Shown here: one piece after another, positions 22,972 through 33,844 of the stretch | Layout: every line of letters starts with the position of its first letter | Numbering within the stretch: the stretch's first letter is position 1 | Origin: Eupeodes corollae | Taxonomy: Eukaryota; Arthropoda; Insecta; Diptera; Syrphidae | DNA length: 64,000 nucleotides | NCBI RefSeq assembly: GCF_945859685.1 | Contig: NC_079149.1 | Location: forward strand, 100,032,863-100,096,862 | Direction: 5' to 3' | Made by a program: the position numbers and the translations under genes | Notes under the pieces: generated by a model | Databases searched by the model: none | Told to the model about the DNA's origin: nothing | Seen by the model: the letters and a program-made list of their open reading frames with translations, nothing else

Positions 22972-23010
22972 GATTTTTGTCCAGCACCCCCATACAATCG
23001 ACGCACTGTG
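22972..23010 (-). promoter_or_regulatory. Transib 3' terminal signal, 23-bp spacer RSS-like
   Basis: On the minus strand: CACAGTG (23010-23004), exactly 23 bases of spacer (starting CGTCGATTGTATGGGGG), then ACAAAAATC (22980-22972). With the 13-bp spacer at the other end this gives a 12/23-like pair. Confidence 0.8.
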
Positions 23011-23484
23011 TAGCAGTTTGAAAAAAGGGTGAACATTTTGGTTAACTGTAAATATCTTACGAACTAAAAACTCTAGAGACTTAAATTAAATTTTATATAA
23101 TATATTGTAAAGTAATATCAAAGAAGTATATTTTTTAAAAATAATCAAAAAAAAAATAAAAAAAATTGTCACCACCAAAATTTTACGACTAAAATATGAT
23201 ATCATCTCCAAAACAATTTTGCAATTTTGCGCAACGAAGAATAACGTTTTTGACATCTGATAAAATTTTGAGAAAAATCGAATTGACAATTTTTTTTTTA
23301 TAAAAAATAATAATCTAAAAAAAACATTATTCAAAGTTGGTAAAAATTGAATATCGATTCAAATATCTTTTTAAAACTTTAAATTTAGGCTTCAAACTTA
23401 TTTTATCTTATAAGAAATATTGTTTTCGACATTCAATAAAATTTTGAAAAAAAAAAAACAATTGAAAGTTACAATTGAAAATTT

Positions 23485-24945
23485 AGAATGAAACAACAAC
23501 AACTTGTGTGTGCTGCCACCAAGTTCATAAGCTGGAGTTATAGCTATTTCACGGGGACCAACCCGATCATCAGACTTCTTTAGTGGTGCTTAATCGCTTT
23601 ATGTTCAATTTAATTTTTGAAGAACTTTTGCCCGAACTGGGCTTGAACAAGCGATCTAACGTGTGATGAGCTAGTGCACTTTTTTTTCAAATTCATTTTT
23701 ATTTATTCAAGCTTAAACCTATCTTAAAGCTAGACAAAAATTCATAAAACTAGCCTAATTATCCATAACTTACAACTAACTTAATGGTCCCATACGGACA
23801 CTATAAGTTAAACTATAACAATTAAAACTAATGCCTTTCGGCCCTAAGATCTATTTTACTTCAATTTATATTTTATTTATTTCTGTATTTATTAGAAAAT
23901 TTTGAAAAAAAAACTAATATCAAGATCCTTTTTTTTTTACTTAAAAACTACTTAAAATAAGGTCCTTAATATAAAACTTAAAACTAACTTAAACTACCTA
24001 TTCTACCTATAAGCTACTTAAAACTAGAACAACCACAGCAGCAACTGAACCGAAGGAGCTCCGCTCCGACTTGTGCCATGACGTCCCGACTGTACGGGAG
24101 TCGCATATATACGGTTCTTCGTATGACGTGGTAGATTAACGGAACTGCCAATCTATCCTGTATCAGACCGCATTTGTCTAAAAAGAGGAATGCCTCTGGT
24201 GGAATGAACCCGCTCAAGCGTGCACTTTCAAAATACTCGTCGTTCGGATAGAACGCCCCGAAAATTAAATTGTTGGTCGAAGACATAGCTCTTGCGAACG
24301 AGTTTTATCACGAAATTGTCAATTCTGTTGATTGTTGGATCTGTTGGAATAGTAATGCATATAAGAAGATTCGGCCGTTCGATATAAGCCGGTACAGCGT
24401 CGTAAATACTGCCGCTCGAACACCCGAAACTTCTCCATCTGTGTAGCAAATTACCTTCACTCTGGGGTCAAGCCGACTGCTAAAAAACAGCCGTTTCATC
24501 AGAACGAAGGCTCCTCTGGCCCTGGTCAGAGCAGCATTTACATGTCTGTCGAAATATAAATACTGATCTAACCAGATACCGAGGTACTTTACTACACTTT
24601 TGCTCGCTAATGGCTGCCCGTGAAGATCAACGATGACCATCTTGCGCCAATTCTTGCACGTATCCCTCGTGGCCCCGTCCGGAACAGAATTGTCTCTGTT
24701 TCCAGTCGTCGCAATATCGCTGAATCTTGTCGAAATCACGCTGCAAGATAACTCTAATAACCTCAACCTTTCGGGCCGTTCTGTACGCAATTAGATCTTC
24801 GGCGTACGCAATTGCCTTTGTAAGACTACCTATCAGATCGCTGGTGTAAATGCTGAAGAGAATCATCGAATTCACCGCTCCCTGTTGAAGACCATTTTTG
24901 GAGCTAGTGCACTACGCACTACGCCACCGCACCCACATGAAAGTT
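23485..24945 (-). repeat. Second tRNA-derived SINE family, split by a LINE
   Basis: On the minus strand the head (24945-24901) reads GTGCGGTGGCGTAGTGCG, an A-box pattern, and after the LINE the sequence continues with CTTGTTCAAGCCCAGTTCGG, a B box (near 23630-23650). The body follows to a TTGTTGTTGTT tail near 23490. This family differs from the SINE at 17919. The two halves are joined through the 13-bp duplication flanking the LINE. Confidence 0.65.
23681..24900 (-). mobile_element. Jockey-group LINE, 5'-truncated, with 13-bp TSD
   Basis: GAGCTAGTGCACT occurs at 23668-23680 and again at 24901-24913. A run of T at the left border is the 3' oligo(A) of a minus-strand element. The coding remnants read AIAYAEDLIAYRTARKVE (YAED in place of the catalytic YADD), LQRDFDKIQRYCDDW, then VVKYLGIWLDQYLYFDRHV and the C-terminal block, with frameshifts near 24790, 24650 and 24300. 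It starts within the reverse transcriptase, so it was 5'-truncated on insertion. Confidence 0.85.
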
Positions 24946-25059
24946 GTAAGCCAATTACAGGTTTTTTCGTTCTATCGAACTATAATGAACCGATAAGCAT
25001 TTTTCTAAGCACACACAAGTAATTCTACAAAAAATAAAACTCTAACAAAAAACAATACT

Positions 25060-25325
25060 AAAACATGGTAAAAATTTACTTTCGACTCAAATAGCTGTTC
25101 AAAAATTAAAAATATTGGCTTCAAACTTATCTTATTTCACATAAAATATTATTTTCGATATTCGGTAATTTTTATATAAAAATCCAACAGTCCGTTTTTT
25201 TTTCATAAAAAATAGTTTGCAAATGTGGTAAAAATTGATACGAGTACGTATAGACAAACTTTTAAGCAAGACAAATCGACGACGGGATGGGAAGTTATCA
25301 GTGTGGGTCGCATCCCAGCCTCTTT
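25060..25325 (+). repeat. Dispersed repeat R, 3' fragment
   Basis: Carries the family segments GGTAAAAATTTACTTTCGAC, TTGGCTTCAAACTTATCTTA and the end GATGGGAAGTTATCAGTGTG. Related ends are at 33845 and 54028. Confidence 0.6.
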
Positions 25326-26073
25326 TTTGAAAAACATATTTTCCATGCAGCACATATTGCAATTTTTGCTTTTATACAAGTTTATCCTTTAAATGTAACT
25401 CCATGTTGAGATTACTAGTAATCGTCATACCAAGGTATTTGTAGTTTTTTACAACTTCAATTGGTTCTCCATTGAAATACCATTGCTCGTTTCTGCATAT
25501 TCTACCACCTTCTTTTTTGAAAACCATCACCTTTGAATTTCCAAGGTTAACCGTTAAATTCCAAGTTCGACAGTACATATAAAGGCGGTTTATCATCAGC
25601 TGTAATGATTGTACGTCAAGACAGTCTATGAGGTCATTGATAAACAACGAAAACAGGTAAGGACTTAAGGAACAGCCTTGTCTTACTCCCATATTTGTTG
25701 CGAACCACTCCGAAGTCTCAGTTCAAGTACCCTTCCAAAATTATTATTCATTCCAGTATTGTAGAGCTCTTCGATCGATGTTATCAAAGGCTGCCTTGAA
25801 ATCAATGAAAAGGCGAATAATTTCTTTTTTTGTTCTAAGAATGTGCCAGCAATGTTCTGAAGCACAAAAATGTTGTCTAAGGTTGAGTAACCATTACGGA
25901 AACCAGCTTGATTTTCATGAATAAGTTTTTGACTCTCAATCCACTGTACCATTCTTTTATTCAAGAGTTTTATAAATATCTTATAGGATACATTAAGAAG
26001 GGATATTCCTTTATAATTAGCTGGCTCGGCTATATTTCCTTTTTTATGTATGGGGTATATTATTGCTTCTTTA

Positions 26074-26241
26074 TGAAATGCCTTAAGGAGGTTGCGCTTT
26101 TGCAATGACACAAGTTGAGATCTTGGCTAAGACTAAAGTTCTTTATTTTATAAAAGTTCTTAAAACTAACAAGAACTTAAATTCTAAGAGAAAGAGAATG
26201 AGTGTTTTATGTAGTTTACAGAAACACATACATACATATCA
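26074..26241 (-). repeat. 3' LTR of gypsy element
   Basis: 168 bp, one mismatch to the partner at 30545-30712 (C versus A at about 26109). Preceded on the coding strand by the polypurine tract. Confidence 0.95.
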
Positions 26242-26461
26242 TTTCCTCCCCCTTTTAAAAAATGGTATTAGAACACGTAGAAAATAAAAATTTTATAGAT
26301 ATCTATTACATATGAAAAATAATATAATTCTAAATGATAATTATATAAATAACAAATTTAATTTGAATTTGAAAATATATATGCATCTTTCATATTTTAT
26401 AATCTAATAAATATATAAATATAAATATCAACCAAAAAAAACACAATATATTTACAATGCA

Positions 26462-28334
26462 TCATTTATTGTAGATATCGCTTTTCATATAGGTTTTCTT
26501 TAACTTTTTAGTTTTACTTCTTGTCATATGCGATTTTATAATATCTTCACTATCGTCATAATGACGTCTCTTTTTATTAGTATTTGTTAAGATAATTGGA
26601 CCAGATAAAAATCTTACTTGTTTAATTTTTTTTCTTTTAATCTGATCGATATGTGCCTGTTTATTATCCATTAACATGAACTAAGTATCTATAATTACTG
26701 AGTTTTTTAATTATTTTCCCTGGTATCCATTTTACATAACTTGAAAAAATATTTCGATACAATATGGTTTCACCTACTTTAAAAATTTCGATAACCGGCT
26801 TGTGTGACTGTGGATTTGAAATATGATCTATAGCTTTTGTTTCTTTATTTGCTAAATTACTATCTCTTTGGTGAGGTACAATCAAAAAATCAAGCAATGT
26901 TTTAGGTTTAAATTTGAACAACATATTGGCAGGTGATAACTTTGTAACGGTGCAAGGAGTATTTCTATACTTGATTAAAAAATTATTTAATTTTAAATTC
27001 CAATCCAATTTTTGCATTTTTGGATCTACTAACATTTTTCTAATGGAGCTTTTAAATGTTTGAACGGCACGCTCCGCAATGCCATTGGACTGTGGGTGAT
27101 AAGGTGGTGACTTTAAGACTTCAATCCCATTTGATGAACAAAACAAAATAAATTCTTTTGAATTGAAAGGCGGTCCATTGTCGCTAACAATGAATGTTGG
27201 TAATCCAAAAGTACTGAAAACAGATCTAAGTCGTTCAATTAAACTTTTGGCTGAAGTAGTGGTCATAGGAAATGCTTCTATCCATTTCGAGAATGTGTCA
27301 ACTAGGATCAAAACTGTCATTCTATCAACTGTGCAAAAATCTAAATGGATCCTTTCAAATGGAAAACTAGACACAGGCCATTTACTCAAATTACTCTTTT
27401 TAGAGTTTTGTGTTACTTGACACACTTCACATTGCAAAACGAACTTTTCAACATCATTATCAATGTTGGGCCACCACACATATGAGCGAGCTAACGACTT
27501 TGCGTGGACTACCCCGATATGTCCATCATGTACCAGCTCTAATACCTTATTTACCAAGATTTTTGGTACAACAATTCGTTCACCATAAAATATGCACTCG
27601 GATTCCGTTGCTAGTGAATTCCTTTTCAAAAAATAAGGTCTCACATCTATCGAAATGTTATCTGGCCAACCACTTATGACATATTTGTAGACCTCTGCTA
27701 ACACCTTATCCCTCTTCGTTTCTTTGCGTACATCATCAAGCTTGAGTGGAAAATCAGAAATGTTTAAAGAATTAATGCTATCATCCTCAACTTCAGTGCT
27801 TGCCAAAAGCGGCAATCTCGATAATGCGTCTGCATTTCCCATCTGCGAAGCTTTCCTGTACTTAATAGAGTACTTATACATGGACAACATAATGGCCCAT
27901 CGTTGCAGCCTATTTGCTGCCACTGCCGGAATATCTTTTTTGTCTCCAAAGATAGCTTGTAGTGGTTGGTGGTCACTATAAATTGTGAAGCTTAGCCCAT
28001 AAATATATTTGTGAAATTTTTTAATTGCAAACACAATTGCTAACGCTTCCCTATGTAATTGCGAGTAGTTTCTCTCAGACACACTAAGTGTGCTAGACAC
28101 AAACATCACTGGTCGTTCTTCTCCATCGATCAAAGGGGACAAAACTGCACCTACCCCATATGGACTAGCATCTGCTGCAATAATAATTGGTTTTCTAGGA
28201 TCGTAGGGCGTCAAAACATCAATTGCTAACACTAAATCTTTACTTTTCTCAAACACATTTTTAAGATTTTCATTCCAAATCCATGGCTTGTTAACTGAAG
28301 TCAACTCATACAAAGCTACAAGCTTACCCGACAA
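26462..28334 (-). CDS. Gypsy RNase H and integrase
   Basis: The frame carries the RNase H start (LVLAIDVLTPYDPR, AADASPYGVGAVLS), HQPLQAIFGDK, the integrase zinc finger (HDGHIGVVHAKSLARSYVWW, CEVCQ), and the catalytic core with LDFCTVDRMTVLILVDTFSK, FIVSDNGPPFNS and the final Glu in NGIAERAVQTFK. It starts a few bases inside the previous frame, out of phase with it. A second indel near 26670 moves the last 70 residues (RKKIKQVRFLSGP) into another frame ending at 26462. Two small lesions therefore inactivate a recent insertion. Confidence 0.88.
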
Positions 28335-30405
28335 ATTTGCACTTGTTATAATAATTGATTATTCCTAGGTATGACTTTAACTGAGTTTTATTCACTGGTT
28401 CCGGTGCTTTTAAAACTGCTTCCAACTTTTTGGTACTTGGTTTGATACCTAACGCACCAATGCAATATCCTAAGTACTCTATCTCCTCCTTGAAAAACTC
28501 GCATTTATTCAAGTTTACCTTAACGTTAAATTCAAGAAGCCTATTTAACACCGATAATAAATTATTCATACAGTCTTCTCTATCTTTACCACCCACCAGT
28601 ATGTCATCAAAATATATATGAACCATCTCGATTCCCTTCAAAATTTCATTAATAATACTCGAGAATATTTGAGGAGCTGTTTTCAGCCCAAAAACCAGCC
28701 TTGTAAATTTGAACAATCCAATGTGTGTGTTTACTGTCATCAATTCTTGTGATCGTTCTGATAATGGTACCTGCAAATATGCACCTGTCAGATCTAACTT
28801 GCAAAAAAACTTCCAACCAGCCAACCCTGCCAAAATATCGTCAATTCTGGGAATAACAGTGTGTTCCATCTCTACAAACCTATTAACCGTCTTTTTACAA
28901 TTTACACACAGCCTGATTGACCCATCACCTTTATTTACGATCACTAACGGACTTGCCCATTTACTCCTCTTTACTGGTACTAAAACACCTTCCCCACACA
29001 ATCTTTCTATTTCTTCCCTAACCTTGTCTCTTAATCCAAAAGGAACAGTGTATGCTTTACAGAAAATTGGATAAGCATCATCGACAAGATCAATTTCTGC
29101 CTTAAAGTGTTTAACCACCGATTCATTGGTTTTCGAAAAAATTAACGCATACTTACTAATAATGCTTTCTGGCAAACCATTTGATGTATCAATCTTACAT
29201 ACCATTCCACACTTCGCAAAAAAATAGTTTCTCCATTCCGGATAAATAATCTCTATCCAATTTCTTCCTAATAGAGCCCTAAAAACATGCTTACTCTTAA
29301 TAATAACTAAATCAAGGTCATGTATTTCTTCATCAATTTTAACATGCACAAAAATTTTCCCAGCCACAACCACGTTATCACCTGATAAAAGCTTCAAAGG
29401 TATATTTTCTTTCACCATTTCACAGTGTTTAAAATACTTTAAATAATCGGATTCATGACACACAGTAACACAAGCTCCGGTATCAATTTCCATTTCAAAC
29501 ATTACATTTTCGACACATATATCAATTACTAAAGGCTTTTTCCCACCATATTCCATAACATTTAAATAACGTAAGTCAAATGCATTTATTTCACAATCAT
29601 CGATGTTATTTACATTATTTGTTGTTTTATTTTTATTTTGAAAGCAATATCTAGCATAATGTTCTATTTTACCACAATAAAAACATTTAACACCCTTTCT
29701 ACTGCTGCTTTTATCCCGCCAGTTATGTGCTGTCTTTTGCTTGGTTTGCCTATGGATCTGTGGTGAATTTCTTCGATCTGCATGGTGTGAAGAACTAGGT
29801 CTACTGAGGCGGTTGTTGCTGTTGCTGTTCCTTTGTTGGTGATTTGTCACATAATTGACACTACTCCCTCTCATCATATCCATATTGTTATTGCTCATTT
29901 CCATACATAGAGCAATTTCGGCTGCTTTGTCTAATGTTTTTAGTCCAGTTTCATTTAAGAGTCGGTTTTGAATTTTTGAGTCACTTAGCCCACACACAAA
30001 TTGTATCAATAGTGCCCTCTCCAAAAAACTCTCAAATTCGCACTCATTAGACAATTGTTTCAATTCAACTATGTAGTCACTGATATTTTCACTCTGGTTT
30101 TGTTTTCTCTTGAAAAATTTAAAGCTCTCTACTAAACTGTTCTTTTTAGGCGCGAAATGTAATTTAAGCTTTTCTATCAATTTCACATATGTATAATCAG
30201 TTTCTAATTTTGGCGCAATTAAAGACATTAGGATTTTATACAAATTTGGACCTCCGAGGCTTACAAGAAATGACACTTTCTCTGAATCAATTGAAACTTT
30301 ATTTAACGAAAGCAAATGATCCAATCGACGTGCATATAACCTGAAATCTTCGCCTAATGTGAACGATTCAATTGTACCCATAAATAGTTTTGCACTTTCC
30401 GTCAT
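28324..30405 (-). CDS. Gypsy gag, protease and reverse transcriptase
   Basis: A 693-codon open frame. The gag part is N-terminal; a CCHC-type knuckle (CFYCGKIEHYARYC) is near residue 240; the protease active site DTGACVTV is near 310; and the reverse transcriptase spans about 430-690 with MVHIYFDDILVGG as the catalytic FDD box. The frame ends at the connection to RNase H after LGIINYYNKC, where homologous proteins continue, so a small deletion near 28335-28350 has cut the polyprotein. Gag and pol share one frame in this lineage. Apart from that break the sequence looks fresh. Confidence 0.9.
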   Translation of the reverse strand: MTESAKLFMGTIESFTLGEDFRLYARRLDHLLSLNKVSIDSEKVSFLVSLGGPNLYKILMSLIAPKLETDYTYVKLIEKLKLHFAPKKNSLVESFKFFKRKQNQSENISDYIVELKQLSNECEFESFLERALLIQFVCGLSDSKIQNRLLNETGLKTLDKAAEIALCMEMSNNNMDMMRGSSVNYVTNHQQRNSNSNNRLSRPSSSHHADRRNSPQIHRQTKQKTAHNWRDKSSSRKGVKCFYCGKIEHYARYCFQNKNKTTNNVNNIDDCEINAFDLRYLNVMEYGGKKPLVIDICVENVMFEMEIDTGACVTVCHESDYLKYFKHCEMVKENIPLKLLSGDNVVVAGKIFVHVKIDEEIHDLDLVIIKSKHVFRALLGRNWIEIIYPEWRNYFFAKCGMVCKIDTSNGLPESIISKYALIFSKTNESVVKHFKAEIDLVDDAYPIFCKAYTVPFGLRDKVREEIERLCGEGVLVPVKRSKWASPLVIVNKGDGSIRLCVNCKKTVNRFVEMEHTVIPRIDDILAGLAGWKFFCKLDLTGAYLQVPLSERSQELMTVNTHIGLFKFTRLVFGLKTAPQIFSSIINEILKGIEMVHIYFDDILVGGKDREDCMNNLLSVLNRLLEFNVKVNLNKCEFFKEEIEYLGYCIGALGIKPSTKKLEAVLKAPEPVNKTQLKSYLGIINYYNKCKFVG

Positions 30406-30544
30406 TTTGCCACTTAACTTTATTTAATTATAGTTCGATACGAATTATAAAAATATTGCGTCCGATTTATTCCTAATTTTTTTTTTTTTTTAATTAAATG
30501 CCGAACTCGACCACGCGCTATTAATTAATTTTCCTCGTCACCAC

Positions 30545-30712
30545 TGAAATGCCTTAAGGAGGTTGCGCTTTTGCAATGAAACAAGTTGAGATCTTGGCTA
30601 AGACTAAAGTTCTTTATTTTATAAAAGTTCTTAAAACTAACAAGAACTTAAATTCTAAGAGAAAGAGAATGAGTGTTTTATGTAGTTTACAGAAACACAT
30701 ACATACATATCA
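30545..30712 (-). repeat. 5' LTR of gypsy element
   Basis: 168 bp, starting TGATATGTATG on the minus strand. Followed at once by GTGGTGACGAGG, the presumed primer-binding region. Confidence 0.95.
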
Positions 30713-30770
30713 CTTTAAACTGTGGTGGTATAACTCCCGTATCCTTAGTGCAACTGCTTTTTCAGGTTAG

Positions 30771-31179
30771 TTTTTAGCTTTGTTTTCTACTCTGTTACTT
30801 CTTTGATTACAAAACTAGTTCTTTTGTGACTGTTAAGCTTCTAATCTATTTCTTAAGATTACTTTTTTTTTCATTTCTTCGTTAAACATTGTTTGTAGCC
30901 CGATTTATTAAAAGAGGTAACACACAAAATTGCTATCAATGTAAATCCAGTTTTAACTAAGACAATTTTTTGAATCTCTGCTGCTGGAGTCTGAATCTTT
31001 TTTATCTATTGTCTCCTCATTTCTACTAAAAACATCAAATAATCTAAAAAAATAAAACAAGATCAAAAAATAATTCTTTTTTATGTATTTCGTTAATTTA
31101 TAAATAATTTATAAAGCTTCATTAGTTGCATTTGAAAAGTACAAGTTTCGATATTGCAATCTTAGAAATGTCTCCTTTT
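30771..31179. other. AT-rich 3' flank of OrB
   Basis: No coding or repeat signal recognised; it may contain the OrB polyadenylation region. Confidence 0.35.
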
Positions 31180-32771
31180 TTATAAAAAAGTTTGTAGTAT
31201 TGTTAAATAAGACACAGATTTTTGGATGATCTAAAAATAAATAAAACTTTCAGGTTAGAACATTTTATATAAATCAAAAAACTAAAACCTACCGAAGAGA
31301 AAAGAATTAAGGACGGTGAGAAAAATGGTGCTTCCAATGGACTTCCTTTTTGAGAATTTCTCAAAACAAAAAGTATCAATAATTTGACCCTCTGATTACT
31401 TTTATACCAATCACAAAAATACAAAGCTTCAGATAACTGTAAACACTAAACAAATTAAAACATTTTTTTTAAATATTCTCTAAAATTGAAACCAAAGGAA
31501 AAGAAAGAAAATTTTACATTTTGATTAACCCTTTCAGCTCCATAGCAAAACGTAAACAATTGTATTGCTGTACCAAAGGCATAATTTAAATAAATCAATT
31601 TCGATATTCCAGGAATCTAAAAATATTCAAAAAAAAAAGACTATAAAGGCTTCATAATGGTTACATTTGAGAATTATGTACCAATAGAAAATTGACCAAA
31701 ACAATTGCCAAAATGATACTTGCCGATCCAAAATGAATGAAAATCATGAACTTGAAAATTCGATTGAAGCTTTTAAATATCTCCATAATATTTTGCTGTC
31801 GTTTTACAAGCTCTGTTAATTCATTATAGAGCACATCATTTCTTACAGCTTTCAAATCTTTAGAAAGTTTGTTATCTTATAAATGTTTCAAAATGAACAC
31901 CATGAATTTACCTCTTGACATATGCTTGTTGAAAAAGGTTTTGAAGTCTTCTTGAAGACATTGATACGAAATCGAAATGTACATGCAGAAGCAGAATAAG
32001 GTTCCATCACAGCCAGTTATTCCGAATACTGTAATAGTTCCTGAATGTGCCAGGATACAGTAGATAATCGAATACCAGGCTTTATTGTTGATCTGAGTCA
32101 TGTCTTTATAGGGTAAACTTTAGAGGAAGAACTTTGTTTAAATCAATTTAGTTCTAACAAATGTTGTGTACTTACGCAGCTTGAAATGGTAACGCAACCC
32201 AATTTCCTCTATGTCCTGTTACATAAAAGTGATAACTCCATACTAAAAGAGGTTTCAGCGAATACAAGAAGCTTACAATGAAGGCATTTATATAAAGAAG
32301 CAGACACCAAATTGATGTATTAAAAGAAGTTTTAGAAATCATAGTCCTTTTTGTTAAGTTATTTGTATCTATAAATGATATCGCCTTTTAAGTCTTTGTT
32401 TTTTTGAAGATCTATAAATATAGACACTTACCTGTCTTGCAATGTTCGAAGAGACTTTTCAAAATAATGCTCAGATCCTTTCGATAAATAAAAAAAGTAA
32501 CTAATTTCATCCAGGTTACGGTTTTTGTAAGACACGGACAAAAGGCATCAAGAGCTTTAAGTGGTTCTTCTCGAATAAACCAAGCAAATCGAAGCTCTCC
32601 AATACAAGCCGTTATTAAAAGTATTAAATTGAAAATGATATTGATTATGATTAAACGGTTCAATGAGTCCAAAGGCCAGAAGCCAAGAAATCGTAGAATC
32701 CATCTGGTTACACGACAAAATGATACCTCAAATGAATCCGAACAAATGAATTGGAGAAGTTTAGGAGCCAT
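31180..32771 (-). CDS. Odorant receptor OrB (7tm_6), complete, seven exons
   Basis: Exons on the minus strand: 32771-32432, 32368-32176, 32117-31912, 31857-31682, 31616-31518, 31445-31293, 31230-31180. All introns are GT-AG and mostly about 60 to 230 bp. They join without frame breaks into about 405 residues ending ILQTFL. Landmarks: RFLGFWPLDSLNRL in exon 1; YKDMTQINNKAWYS in exon 3; CMYISISYQCLQEDF before the exon 3 donor; KSFNRIFKFMIFIHF in exon 4; and the C-terminal YLTILQTFL. Insect odorant receptors are seven-pass ion-channel subunits with a cytoplasmic N-terminus that work with Orco in olfactory neurons. The ligand cannot be inferred. Boundaries were set by comparison with OrC and OrD. 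Confidence 0.9.
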
Positions 32772-32812
32772 TTTCTTAGTTTTTTTTTAAATTCAAAAAC
32801 TTGATGAAGAGT

Positions 32813-32820
32813 CCTTTATA
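32813..32820 (-). promoter_or_regulatory. TATA box of OrB
   Basis: GCATATAAAGG on the minus strand, about 45 bases before the start codon. The context matches the box upstream of OrA. Confidence 0.5.
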
Positions 32821-33126
32821 TGCAAAAGAAAACTGAATAAATTTTAAAATCTATGTAATTTGCATTGAAAGTTTTAAGAACCAATTAGAAACTAATAGAT
32901 TATTATTATTATTATGCTTTAACGTTTAAATAATTAAACATACAAAGTTTTGTGACAATGCAAGGTTTCATTATTATACTCGTAGAATTCTGTAATGAAC
33001 TTAGAAACTTTGTCCTTATTGATAAGGATATGTGATGTATGCAGAAGTGACCTCCACATACAGTGTCGGCCAGAATTAAAACAACTTAATTTGTTATTTT
33101 TATTTTAGTTGTTTTATTTCTCAGAA
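32821..33126. other. OrB upstream region, AT-rich
   Basis: No gene or repeat is recognised; a short ATT trinucleotide run is at about 32900. Confidence 0.35.
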
Positions 33127-33393
33127 ATGTGACTAGTGACTAACAACTCTCAACCATTCGTGTGTGTGCGAGTAATGTTGTCAGGGATGTAAGGGACCTA
33201 CAGTTTATATGCCGAATCTGAACGGCTAATTTGAGGAAGCACTTTTTCATGACAAGAATTACTCTTGGAGGAATTGTCAATTCCTCGCAAGAGTCAGCAC
33301 CCATAAATAAAGTTAGGTGGTGCAGGCAGGTTTTGAGCCCAAGACCCCTTGCATGACAGTCCAACACACTAACTATCACGCTACGGGTAGAAT
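33127..33393 (-). repeat. tRNA-derived SINE
   Basis: Reverse-strand copy with the A-box region (GTAGCGTGATAGTTAGTG near 33372-33390), a B box changed to GGGCTCAAAACCTG, and the body GAATTGACAATTCCTC and AAGAATTACTC-type segments. It reaches AACTCTCAACCATTCG on the plus strand but lacks the last GCGCCACC tail. Confidence 0.8.
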
Positions 33394-33844
33394 GGTAATA
33401 CATCCCAGAAACTTGTTGTAAAAAAAAACAATTAAACATTTAGCTACTCAATCAATGTTGAATAAATGAGGAACATTTCCAATGTTTGTTTAAGGATCTT
33501 CTTAGTCTCCTAATAGTGACCATGGTCACTCATACGAAGAAAATAGTTGATCTGGTTGCTTAGGCATATACGTACCGTTTTCTATAAGCTCAATTAACAA
33601 ATTTAAGTAATTTTAGAAATTTAAACTTAGTATTGAATCCCTTTTTGTTGAATTACGACCTATTTTCAACTATTTATTTTCTCAAAACAACACAGTCTTG
33701 CTAGTGTAGCTATTTGATGAGGAAAAATTGCAATATTGTTGATTTGAATAAAAAACAACTATAAAAATTCAAGTTATTTTGTATTAATTAAGTTTCTATG
33801 GCATAGTACAGGTTTTTCCATTAAAACCGGGTCAATTTTAAACT
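33394..33844. other. AT-rich spacer, no gene seen
   Basis: No recognisable coding or repeat signal. Confidence 0.35.

Larger units (their letters stand above)
19355..23010 (+). mobile_element. Transib DNA transposon, copy 2, with RSS-like asymmetric ends
   Basis: The element is bounded by CACAGTG at 19355 and its inverse CACTGTG ending at 23010, with TAGCA directly outside on both sides (19350-19354 and 23011-23015), the 5-bp duplication expected of Transib. It carries a RAG1-like transposase gene. The target is repeat R, and the empty site exists in the copy at 7575-8275. The first 700 bases (19355-20062) are an extra, diverged 5' end; a second CACAGTG end lies at 20063. Confidence 0.9.
19060..23480 (+). 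repeat. Dispersed repeat R, copy 3, split by Transib copy 2
   Basis: The left part (19060-19354) runs from GGAAGTTATTGTAATGGGTC through a GTACGTTCGTACG simple-sequence patch to GTGGGTGGTTTTTTTTACCA. The right part resumes at 23011 with TAGCAGTTTGAAAAAAGG and continues to GAAAGTTACAATTG near 23480. The two halves are contiguous in the uninterrupted copy at 7575-8275. Confidence 0.8.
26074..30712 (-). mobile_element. Ty3/gypsy LTR retrotransposon, young insertion
   Basis: Two 168-bp LTRs (26074-26241 and 30545-30712) differ at one base, and CTTTA flanks the element at 26069-26073 and 30713-30717. The LTRs run TGATATG...ATTTCA on the coding strand. A purine tract AAAAGGGGGAGGAAA lies just before the 3' LTR, and the 5' LTR is followed by GTGGTGACGAGG, the likely primer-binding region. 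Internal coding order is gag, protease, RT, RNase H, integrase, with no envelope gene. The near-identical LTRs imply a recent insertion. Confidence 0.95.
25372..30770 (-). pseudogene. LINE reverse transcriptase fragment, split by the gypsy at 26074-30712
   Basis: The upstream piece (30713-30770, minus) encodes KAVALRIRELYHHSL-like residues and continues across the gypsy insertion into HKEAIIYPIHKKG, NYKGISLLNVSYKIF and HENQAGFRNGYSTLDNI (25740-26073). A frameshift near 25690 leads to GVRQGCSLSPYLFSLFINDL, then a deletion that removes the YADD block, and VKNYKYLGMTITSNL. It is inactive. Confidence 0.8.
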
